From Bog-473 sp963840435 (lineage in GTDB: Bacteria; Actinomycetota; Acidimicrobiia; Acidimicrobiales; RAAP-2), in the NCBI GenBank assembly GCA_963840435.1, contig CAWIYY010000010.1, positions 248,001 through 312,000 on the forward strand: a DNA stretch of 64,000 nt. The letters are read 5' to 3'. A model generated the notes under the pieces. That model was given only the letters and a program-made list of their open reading frames with translations. It did no database searches and was not told the DNA's origin. The translations under genes and the position numbers were made by a program. Positions within the stretch are counted from its first letter, which is position 1. The number at the start of each line of letters is the position of its first letter. Positions 44,321 to 51,640 of this stretch are shown here, one piece after another.

Positions 44321-45883
44321 TCAGGCGATCCCCAACCTCATGAACTGCTCCTCGGGTGCGTCGACCGCCCGCAATGCCACTCGAAGCAGCTCCACCATCT
44401 CCGCCTCGACGCGGCCGCCGACGAGATTCTCGTCCTCGACCGGGTCGTTCTCCAGGTCGAAGAGGAAGTGGGCGTCGGTCGTGTTGTGTCCGACCCAGAA
44501 GGGCAGGCGATCACCCGGCTCGTAGGGCTGGCGGATCACCGGGATCTGCGAATCGGGCATGAAGTCGAGCGTGGCCCGTCGGTCCGGCGGCGGCAGACGG
44601 ACCTCATCCTCCAGTCCGTGTACCGGCATGGTGGACCAGCGGTTCGACCACATGGAGAGCGGGAAGTTCTCGCCGTCGGCCCCGCGGGCGTACTTGCAGC
44701 GCCCGTCGGTCACCTGCACCCAGTTGCCGAACACACCGCCGATGGCCCACTCGCGCACCTGGGCCGCCTCGCCGCGAAGCAGCGGAGCCAGCGTCGTGCC
44801 GTGCGCGACGCCGCGGGGCGCGACCCCGAACACGTCGGCGATGGTGGCATGCAGATCGACGTTGGTGGTGAGGGCGTCGCACACGCCGCCGGCGACGCCC
44901 GGCCAGTGGATCAGGAGCGGCGTGTGGCCGAGCGGTTCGTATTGCATCACGCCGGGCTTACCCCAGATGTCCTTCTCACCCAAGTAGTGACCGTGGTCGG
45001 TGCAGACGACCACCGCCGTGCTCTCCCACAGGCCACGTTCGGTGAGAGCGTCGAAGACCCGGCCGACCCAGTGGTCGATCATGGAGAGCTTGGCGCCGTA
45101 GTTCGCCCGGATCTGTCGCCCTTCGCGCTCGCTCAGGCGGCCGGCAGCCACCGCCCCGACGTCGTAGGGCGGCCAGATGACAAGGTCGCCCTCCCAATCG
45201 GGGTCGTAGCGGCCGGACCAGGGCTCGGGGGTGTCGAACGGCTCGTGGGGGTCGAACTCGTCCACGAACAAGAGGAAAGGGTCGGCGGCCGGAGCGGCGC
45301 GGCGAAGCCAGTCGGCCGCCGTGCGCATGGTGCGCGGACCCGGAAACTCCTCCTCTGCGCGGAAGAAGGTGCGGGACTGGTCGTAGGGCCGGTCGACTGC
45401 GCTCGCCATGCCCAGGCGCTGCCAGTACCAGCTGCCTCCCCGGGCCGGCAGCGCCGGCGCCCCCATGTAGCTGGGGTCGGCGAAGGTGCGCCACGGATCA
45501 CCTTCGTGGCCGCGCACGTAGTCCCAGGCACTGAAATCGGCGTGGTAGTTCTCCCCACCCGTCTCGAAGAGGTGCGGATGATCCGAAACGAGCATGGTGG
45601 TCACCCCGGCCCGTCGGAGCTGCGCCGTGATCGGCTCCTCCCAGATCTCAATCGATCCCCAGGGCCGCCAGAGGAAGTCCAGCGTGCCGCAGAGCATGTC
45701 GTGGCGGGCCGGCATACAGGGGAGGGAGCCCGTGACGTGCGAGGTGAACCGGACCGCTCGGGCAGCGAAGGCATCGAGGTTGGGCGTCTCGAACTCGGTC
45801 CCGCCGTAGCTCCCAAGCATGTGCCGGTTGAGACTGTCGAGTAGCAGCACCACCAAGTTGCGCGGGGAGTCGCCAGAGGCCAC
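44321..45883 (-). CDS. type I sulfatase (formylglycine-dependent)
   Basis: A 520-residue alkaline-phosphatase-fold sulfatase. NLVVLLLDSLNRHMLGSYGG gives the first metal Asp, the active-site LPCMPARHD is the CxPxR motif whose Cys is converted to formylglycine, and VVVCTDHGHYLGEKD supplies the later metal Asp-His pair. There is no signal peptide, so it should be cytoplasmic. The start is GTG 45883, 6 nt after a TACCAT -10-like hexamer. No formylglycine-generating enzyme is visible in this window. Substrate specificity cannot be assigned, and a phosphonate or phosphodiester role is possible in this superfamily. Confidence 0.9.
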   Translation of the reverse strand: MASGDSPRNLVVLLLDSLNRHMLGSYGGTEFETPNLDAFAARAVRFTSHVTGSLPCMPARHDMLCGTLDFLWRPWGSIEIWEEPITAQLRRAGVTTMLVSDHPHLFETGGENYHADFSAWDYVRGHEGDPWRTFADPSYMGAPALPARGGSWYWQRLGMASAVDRPYDQSRTFFRAEEEFPGPRTMRTAADWLRRAAPAADPFLLFVDEFDPHEPFDTPEPWSGRYDPDWEGDLVIWPPYDVGAVAAGRLSEREGRQIRANYGAKLSMIDHWVGRVFDALTERGLWESTAVVVCTDHGHYLGEKDIWGKPGVMQYEPLGHTPLLIHWPGVAGGVCDALTTNVDLHATIADVFGVAPRGVAHGTTLAPLLRGEAAQVREWAIGGVFGNWVQVTDGRCKYARGADGENFPLSMWSNRWSTMPVHGLEDEVRLPPPDRRATLDFMPDSQIPVIRQPYEPGDRLPFWVGHNTTDAHFLFDLENDPVEDENLVGGRVEAEMVELLRVALRAVDAPEEQFMRLGIA

Positions 45884-45905
45884 CGGTCAATGGTAGAGGC
45901 GACCA

Positions 45906-46031
45906 TCACTCCGGCCCGCGGCAGAGAGGCAGGGCGCACATGGCCGCCTTGGTCTTGTCACCGTGGAGGCGTTGCAGGGTCAGCCGGCGCTGACCGGCGT
46001 TGTGCTGCACCGCGTCGACAGTTGACTCGAG
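45906..46031 (-). pseudogene. C-terminal remnant of an SCO6880-like T4SS gene
   Basis: The minus strand encodes 41 residues from LESTVDAVQHNAGQRRLTLQ to ALPLCRGPE and a TGA. They align without gaps to the C-terminus of the intact SCO6880-like protein (LESAIDAVQHSAGQSRLALR to TLPFCRGLQ), with 25 of 41 identities by my count. Upstream the frame continues without family similarity and no start is evident. It is therefore the tail of a second, diverged copy, whose body is missing. It lies between the sulfatase and the secreted repeat protein, with the intact copy about 2.2 kb away on the same strand. Confidence 0.85.
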
Positions 46032-46129
46032 TCTGATCACCCGAAGGGCTACGACCACGGTCCTCGCATCGCGGCGCCGGCGTCGCTAAGTTCCACACCG
46101 ATTGCAAGCCTGCAACCAGGGGAGGGGTA

Positions 46130-48097
46130 ATGCGCTCGCTGCTTCGTATCGGTGTCCTCGGCTGTGCCTTGGCGATGACCGCTCTGCCGCTGGTGAGCGG
46201 CGACGGGGGATCGGCGGCCGGTGCGGCCTACTCCTCGCCCGCCACGGTCAGCGCGTCGACCTGGAGCACCATGGCCAATACGGCGACGACACCGGCGGCC
46301 GGTTCGGTGACCGACGCCGTGTCCTGCGTGACGTCGGTGTTCTGCGTCGCGGTCACGGGCGGCTCCCCGACGAGCGTCGTTCCGCCCCTCGGACTCCCGG
46401 CCGGCCTCCAGGCTTACGCGGAGCTCTGGAACGGGACCACGTGGTCGCCTATGGCCCTGCCGACGGTGATCGGCGCCACCGCGGACACCCTCGTCAGCGT
46501 CTCGTGCGTGACGACGTCGTTCTGCGTCGCGGTGGGCTATGCGACCGTGTCGGGCGCCAGCATGCTCCTCATGGAGCAATGGAACGGATTCGCCTGGGCC
46601 CTGGTGACGACTTCTGCCGTTCCCGACGCGAACGGTCCCAGCCTCTACGGCGTGTCCTGCACGAGCGCTACCTTTTGCCAGGCCGTGGGTGGCGCAGGCG
46701 GCGGCTCGGGCGCTCCCATCGCCCTGCAGTGGAACGGGTCCACGTGGAGCGTCCAGACGCTCGGCCTTCCGTCGAACGTGAACAACGGTGCACTCCTCAG
46801 CGCGTCGTGCACGAGCACGTCGTCCTGCATGGCCGTCGGGGCCGGCCTCAACGGCACCTTCCTCGTTTCCATGGCGTACACGTGGAACGGGGCGACCTGG
46901 ACCCAGACCACGCTTCCCTCCACCGGCAACATCTTCGTCACTGACGACGTGTCGTGCGCCGGGCTCTCCTTCTGCGCAGCCACGTCGGCCAACCCGGGTC
47001 CGGTCAACCAGATCCTGACCTGGAACGGCTCGTCGTGGTCCATGGCCCAAAACGTCCCGACTCCGACGGGCGGGGGCACGCTCGCCGGCATCAGCTGCTT
47101 CAGCGCCACGAGCTGCGCTGCCGTCGGCATCAACGGTGCGGCTACGCAGGTCCTCACCTTCAACGGCCAGGCATGGACGCAGGTGAGCAACCCGCCGATC
47201 GGCGCTGCAGGAGCTGCCACGACCGGCTTGGTCGGCGTCGACTGCCTGACCAACTGGTCCTGCGTGGCAGCGGGAGTCTCGGCATTCTCCGGGAACACCT
47301 TCCAGCCCCTGCTCGCCTCCGCGCCCATTGCACGCAGCGGCTACTACTTCGTGGGTTCGGATGGCGGCATCTACAACTACGGCACCGGCGCTCCGTTCCT
47401 CGGGTCGATGGGCGGTACCAAACTGAACTCGCCCATCGTGGGTATGGCGACCATGCCGGCGGGGGACGGCTACGACCTCGTCGCCGCCGACGGTGGGGTC
47501 TTCACCTTCGGCTCGGCCCAGTTCTACGGATCGATGGGCGGCAAACCCCTCAACAAGCCGATCGTCGGCATCGCGATCACCCCCGATGGTGGCGGCTACT
47601 GGTTGGTGGCCTCCGACGGCGGCATCTTCGCCTACGGCGACGCCCACTTCTACGGCTCCATGGGGGGCAAACCGCTCAACAAGCCGATCGTCGGGATTGC
47701 CCCGACCCCGAACGGCAACGGCTACTACGAAGCGGCAAGCGACGGTGGCATCTTCACGTTCCCGACCGTCGGAGGCCCGCCCTTCCTGGGCTCGGCCGGC
47801 TCTCTCACGCTGAACAAGCCGGTGGTCGGCATGGCCGTCGCCTCGAACGGCGGCTACTACATGGTGGCCAGCGACGGCGGCATCTTCAGCTACCCGAGCA
47901 CGGAGCCCTTCTACGGCTCGACTGGGTCCATCACACTCAACAAGCCAATCGTCGGCCTGGACCTGGTCAGCAACGGCTACTACCTCGGGGCAGCCGACGG
48001 CGGCGTCTTTGCCTTCCCGGGCACCAACGGGCCACCTTTCTTGGGGAGTAGAGGTGGCCAGCCCATCAACGCACCGGTGGTGGCGATTTCGGGCTGA
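46130..48097 (+). CDS. secreted two-propeller-like repeat protein
   Basis: A 655-residue exported protein started at ATG 46130 behind AGGGGAGGGG. A signal peptide occupies about residues 1-32 (RIGVLGCALAMTALPLVSGD). Residues 60-395 contain seven repeats of about 45 residues, each with the pattern SC-x(5)-C-x-A-V-G (SVSCVTTSFCVAVG, GISCFSATSCAAVG) and a WNG/FNG-x-x-W strand, suggesting one disulfide per blade. Residues 400-655 contain six repeats of about 43 residues built on DGGIFAYGDAHFYGSMGG and LNKPIVGIA. Both repeat types are known in actinobacterial surface proteins but without defined function. The DNA of adjacent repeats is nearly identical around 47531 and 47660, hinting at recent duplication. 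Confidence 0.85.
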   Translation: MRSLLRIGVLGCALAMTALPLVSGDGGSAAGAAYSSPATVSASTWSTMANTATTPAAGSVTDAVSCVTSVFCVAVTGGSPTSVVPPLGLPAGLQAYAELWNGTTWSPMALPTVIGATADTLVSVSCVTTSFCVAVGYATVSGASMLLMEQWNGFAWALVTTSAVPDANGPSLYGVSCTSATFCQAVGGAGGGSGAPIALQWNGSTWSVQTLGLPSNVNNGALLSASCTSTSSCMAVGAGLNGTFLVSMAYTWNGATWTQTTLPSTGNIFVTDDVSCAGLSFCAATSANPGPVNQILTWNGSSWSMAQNVPTPTGGGTLAGISCFSATSCAAVGINGAATQVLTFNGQAWTQVSNPPIGAAGAATTGLVGVDCLTNWSCVAAGVSAFSGNTFQPLLASAPIARSGYYFVGSDGGIYNYGTGAPFLGSMGGTKLNSPIVGMATMPAGDGYDLVAADGGVFTFGSAQFYGSMGGKPLNKPIVGIAITPDGGGYWLVASDGGIFAYGDAHFYGSMGGKPLNKPIVGIAPTPNGNGYYEAASDGGIFTFPTVGGPPFLGSAGSLTLNKPVVGMAVASNGGYYMVASDGGIFSYPSTEPFYGSTGSITLNKPIVGLDLVSNGYYLGAADGGVFAFPGTNGPPFLGSRGGQPINAPVVAISG

Positions 48098-48116
48098 CCT
48101 GTCACTGCCAGAGAGC

Positions 48117-49481
48117 TCACTGCAGCCCGCGACAGAACGGCAGAGTGCACGTGTACGCCGCGGCCTGGTCACCGTAGAGCCGCCGCAGAGCCAGCCGGCT
48201 CTGCCCGGCGCTGTGCTGCACCGCATCGATGGCGGACTCGAGCATGTCGTCCGACGGGGCGGACACCGTCAGGTAGCCCGAGTAGCGGAAGGAGGCGTGT
48301 CCCTCCGCCAGCTCGGCCTCGCGGCGGGCCAGGACCTCTGACTCACGGGCCTGGCGCGCCGTCGAGACGAACCCCCCGCGGCGACGCAGCTCGGCATCAG
48401 CCAGGTCGGCCGTGCGCGACGCCTCGACCTTGCGCAGCGCCAGGTCCGAACCCAGCGGGGCCATGACGACGGCGAAGGTCGCCCGCGCCGCGCCGAGCAG
48501 GAGCGGGGCCAGGAAGTCGCTCCGAACCTCGACCCGTGGCCACTCGGCCACCCAGAAGGTGGCGTGCACCATGCCGTCGACCCGGACCGAGGCCCAGCGT
48601 TCCTCCATCGCCATCGGCCACGGATCACCCTGGGACCAGTCGGATCCCCTCGACCCCACCTGGGACTCGTAACTCCGCAGCATGCAGTGAGCCAGGTCGC
48701 GCGGACCGAGGACGGCATCCACTTGCACCTCGGCGTCTCCCAGCAGTCGGACCAGTGATCCGAGTTCGCGAGCCAGGGCGGCGCACCCGACTTCGATCGA
48801 CTTGGTCACCCGCACCTGAACGGCCAACACGACGTCGTGCGCACACGCATGTGAGTCGATGTCCCCGAGCAGGGATTCGTAAGACGCGGTGCAGGCCGAC
48901 GCGGCTTGCGGATCGGCTGCGCCTGCGAGGAAGTCCCGCACGCCGCGACCGTCGTCGGGAAAGGTGGCGGCAGCCCACTGGACGCGATGGACCGGAGAAC
49001 CTTCTCGGGCGAGCGAGGACAACACCGAGGACCAGGCACCGACCCGGCGGTCCTGCTCGTCGGCCGCGAGGAGGGCGAAGCTGCGGCCGCGCAACGCCAA
49101 GGCAGCCGTGAGCGTGCGCCCCCGGCGGTCGTGGACCACCCCCATGCCGTGCCAGCCGGTCTCGAGCAGGGACAGACCGCGCAGCGCACCCAACGGGCGC
49201 CGTCCCGGCCAAGTCAACCGACGGGCCGTCCAGCAGACAGTGACCGGCAACCACTCGTCTCCGGTCCGGCCGCCCACGGGCACGGTGGCCAGCGCGCCGA
49301 AGAGCACCAGGATGCCGACCGCCGCGGCCACGCCTGCCGCGTTGGGCTGCCAGCGCAGGGCCAGGACACCCAACAAGAGCCCGATGGCCACCGTGACGAT
49401 CTGTCCCGTCCGCCAGCCGGCGATCCCGCCGCCGCGTTCGCGCGGGCCGAACCGGTAGCGCTGGCCCGACTCCGGGCTCAC
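48117..49481 (-). CDS. SCO6880-family T4SS membrane protein
   Basis: A 454-residue protein from GTG 49481, whose start overlaps the stop of the TrbL-like gene (GTGA). Two adjacent membrane helices lie at about 27-43 and 48-68, as in the SCO6880 family of actinobacterial conjugation loci; the rest is cytoplasmic, with GRSFALLAADEQDRRVGAW and a helical C-terminal half (RTADLADAELRRRGGFVSTA). The C-terminus LYGDQAAAYTCTLPFCRGLQ is the segment duplicated in the remnant at 45906. The protein is thought to act as a channel-associated partner of the VirB4 ATPase; direct evidence is lacking. Confidence 0.82.
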   Translation of the reverse strand: MSPESGQRYRFGPRERGGGIAGWRTGQIVTVAIGLLLGVLALRWQPNAAGVAAAVGILVLFGALATVPVGGRTGDEWLPVTVCWTARRLTWPGRRPLGALRGLSLLETGWHGMGVVHDRRGRTLTAALALRGRSFALLAADEQDRRVGAWSSVLSSLAREGSPVHRVQWAAATFPDDGRGVRDFLAGAADPQAASACTASYESLLGDIDSHACAHDVVLAVQVRVTKSIEVGCAALARELGSLVRLLGDAEVQVDAVLGPRDLAHCMLRSYESQVGSRGSDWSQGDPWPMAMEERWASVRVDGMVHATFWVAEWPRVEVRSDFLAPLLLGAARATFAVVMAPLGSDLALRKVEASRTADLADAELRRRGGFVSTARQARESEVLARREAELAEGHASFRYSGYLTVSAPSDDMLESAIDAVQHSAGQSRLALRRLYGDQAAAYTCTLPFCRGLQ

Positions 49482-50995
49482 GCCTCGGCCTCCGGCTCCT
49501 GGCCGGGCGGCCACGCCGCGGGGAGCCACCGGAACTGCGGGCCGTGCCCGTCGTCGTCCATGTAGTAGCGCATCTTCCCGGGCATGGCCCGCCCGATGAG
49601 GGAGTGACCCTCCGGCACGCCCTCCCACATCCAGCCGTCCTCGGGCCTCTTTGGTCCCGGCACGCGGCGCTGGGCCGCGGACGCCGCTTGCGATGAAGGT
49701 GCCGGCGACGCGCCGTTGCCCCCGCCTCCATCCCCGGGTCCTTCCCCCTCGGCTCCTCCACCGCCGGGTTCTTCGTCCTCGGGCTTCCACCCGATGATGG
49801 GCTTGGGGCCCTTGGGGCGGGGCGGGGGTGCCGGCCGCTGACCCGAGAAGATCTCAGCCAGAATCCGGGGCGACTCCTCCTCCCCCATGGCCATGCCGTC
49901 GGGATCGGGCACCGCCCAGCCGTTGTCCCGGTTGCCCCGGGCCCGGGCGTCTGCGAGTTGCTCCTCCTCACTCGGTCCGCCGCCCGACCCGCCATTGGCG
50001 GCTGCCAGAATCCGCGCGCTGCCGAGCGCCTGCAGGCCCTCACCGAGCGCGTGCTGCGCGGCCGTCCGGCCCACCCGAGTCATCGCGCCCGTCCCGCGCT
50101 GGCGCAGGCCCTCGAGGTGGCCGACCGCGCCCGCCTCGAACGCGGGGATCATGCGCAGGATGGCAAAGGGGACGAAGGTGGCGATGACGAGCAGGGCACC
50201 ACCGGCCAGTACGGCAGAGAAGCCGGAGCCGTGGGCGCCGGTGCCGGCCGTGCCCGAGGAGACGGCGCCGGCGGCCAGGCTCAACGTGGCGACGATGACG
50301 AATTTGGACAGGATCAACGCGGCCAGGGTTTCGACGAGGCGGCGGCACCAGTGCGAGATCGCCGGCCAGACCAGCGTGGCCAGCGCGAGCGGCAGGAAGA
50401 GAACGGCGACATACACCGCCGCGGCCCGGATGAGGAGCTCCAACCAGAGCACGAAGGCGGCCACTGCCACGAGCAGCGCCAGGAGCAGGAGCACGAAGCT
50501 GGCGATTGTCGGGTCGGCCGCTGCCGTGGCAAGGCCGGTGGTGAGGCCGCTCAACAACGAGGTCACATCGGCACCGGTGCCGCCGGCCACGGCGTCGCTC
50601 ATGGCGTCCGTCGCGGCCAGGCACAGCACGACGATCTGTACCGCCACCACGCCCAGCAAGAGGGCGAGCGGCAGCTGGACCAGGAAGGAACGAACGAGCT
50701 GACCGGGGTCCCGGCGCAACACCGCCTGGATGGTGGAGAGCAGCAATAGGGGCAAGATGACCACGCCGGCGAGTGCGGTCATGGCGCCGTAGTGGGTCTG
50801 GAACCACGATGCGCCCACGTCGACGGTGGTGGTGCTCGTGAGCACCTCTCCCACCTGGGCCAGCAGCCACTCGGCACCACTGGCCACCCATTGACTGATG
50901 TCACCGAGGACCGACTCGAACCCCGCCGATGCCGCGCTGCCGGCTTGGCAGATGGGGTTGAGCGCGTCGAGACCGGGGCAACCTGTCGCCAACAC
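49478..50995 (-). CDS. TrbL/VirB6-like T4SS polytopic membrane protein
   Basis: A 505-residue protein started at GTG 50995, 11 nt after the DUF6112-like gene. The first 40 residues are periplasm-like with two Cys (GCPGLDALNPICQAG). About six hydrophobic helices follow between residues 65 and 300 (AGVVILPLLLLSTIQAVL, SFVLLLLALLVAVAAFVLW, FSAVLAGGALLVIATFVPF), the number and order expected for VirB6/TrbL. The C-terminal 190 residues are Pro/Gly-rich and acidic, ending WLPAAWPPGQEPEAEA, and are cytoplasmic or disordered. It overlaps the SCO6880-like gene by 4 nt. Confidence 0.82.
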   Translation of the reverse strand: MLATGCPGLDALNPICQAGSAASAGFESVLGDISQWVASGAEWLLAQVGEVLTSTTTVDVGASWFQTHYGAMTALAGVVILPLLLLSTIQAVLRRDPGQLVRSFLVQLPLALLLGVVAVQIVVLCLAATDAMSDAVAGGTGADVTSLLSGLTTGLATAAADPTIASFVLLLLALLVAVAAFVLWLELLIRAAAVYVAVLFLPLALATLVWPAISHWCRRLVETLAALILSKFVIVATLSLAAGAVSSGTAGTGAHGSGFSAVLAGGALLVIATFVPFAILRMIPAFEAGAVGHLEGLRQRGTGAMTRVGRTAAQHALGEGLQALGSARILAAANGGSGGGPSEEEQLADARARGNRDNGWAVPDPDGMAMGEEESPRILAEIFSGQRPAPPPRPKGPKPIIGWKPEDEEPGGGGAEGEGPGDGGGGNGASPAPSSQAASAAQRRVPGPKRPEDGWMWEGVPEGHSLIGRAMPGKMRYYMDDDGHGPQFRWLPAAWPPGQEPEAEA

Positions 50996-51006
50996 CGAAC
51001 CAGACC

Positions 51007-51297
51007 TCAGTGCAGGTTGACGCCGGTGTGGAAGAAGAAGTTCACGATGGGTGGCGCGGCGCCGATGAGCAGTGCGGCCAGTCCCGAGACGAGCACGGCC
51101 CGGCGTCCGACCATTGACTGCTGGAAGTTCTGCGCGTGCACACCCAAGGCCCAGGCGGCGGCCCCGATCACCAGTCCGACCAGCGCGGCGATGAGGGCCC
51201 ATGCCCCGAGCCCGTTCGTGAGGGTCTGCAGCGTCCCTCCCCCGGGCAAGGCATTGATGTCAGGGTTCAGTGAGACGTCGGCCAGGTGCCACAACAT
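51007..51297 (-). CDS. DUF6112-like small T4SS membrane protein (pilin-like)
   Basis: A 96-residue protein started at ATG 51297 behind GGGAGGG. It has the pattern SLNPDINALPGGGTLQTLTNG, then two hydrophobic helices (ALIAALVGLVIGAAAWALG and VLVSGLAALLIGAAPPIVNFF) separated by a short loop containing NFQQSMVGRR. This matches the DUF6112 group that opens actinobacterial T4SS operons and resembles VirB2/TrbC pilins in size and topology. The family assignment is from memory. It is the first gene of the DUF6112-TrbL-SCO6880 operon. Confidence 0.75.
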   Translation of the reverse strand: MLWHLADVSLNPDINALPGGGTLQTLTNGLGAWALIAALVGLVIGAAAWALGVHAQNFQQSMVGRRAVLVSGLAALLIGAAPPIVNFFFHTGVNLH

Positions 51298-51640
51298 GCC
51301 TTGCCCTCCCGTGGTGTCTGGCGGCTCCGGACGGTCCGGTGCCGCTCTTCACCGGGTGAACGGTTCGCCCGAGCGCCCCTGATACGGGACCCCGTTCCGG
51401 CGCGGCCAGCCGACAATTCCGGCAGTCCGGCGCGATTCGGGTTGCAACGACATTTCGTTTCCAGGGCGTTCCGTCCCGCGTCCGGGCCACGCGCCGGCAA
51501 CCGGCGTGAGCCCTTACCCCCCGGACCAGGGGCGGCGCCCCGCGGGCAGTCCGCCAACTCCTGGGTCCTGGCCCTGATGCAGGGAAATCCCCGCTGGTAA
51601 ACGTTCGCCTGGGCCCCGTGCGCCCTGTCATATTGGGGAT
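51298..51640. other. divergent intergenic region, T4SS operon / histidine kinase
   Basis: This 343-nt gap holds the promoters of the T4SS operon (minus) and the histidine kinase (plus). It contains TTCACC-G-GGTGAA at 51348-51360 (6-1-6 palindrome), which overlaps the 11-mer GGGTGAACGGT at 51354-51364 shared with the VirB4-like gene. CATATT at 51629-51634 lies 6 nt before the kinase GTG, pointing to a leaderless transcript. No other gene was recognised; the middle part is GC-rich and featureless to me. Confidence 0.5.
51348..51364. promoter_or_regulatory. palindrome plus shared 11-mer upstream of the T4SS operon
   Basis: TTCACC-G-GGTGAA followed by CGGT. The last 11 nt repeat exactly at 43521-43531, giving both T4SS units the same ACCGTTCACCC element on their coding strand. 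Confidence 0.45.

Noticed and set aside
46049..48226. A minus-strand open frame of about 725 codons opposite the propeller protein gene
   Set aside because: The plus-strand gene has a signal peptide, a strong ribosome-binding site and clear protein repeats. The antisense product is a periodic Arg/Gly/Asp-rich mirror of those repeats.
40800..51297. Complete integrative conjugative element
   Set aside because: No relaxase, integrase, excisionase, partition gene, flanking repeat or tRNA target is visible, and the flanks are ordinary chromosomal genes.
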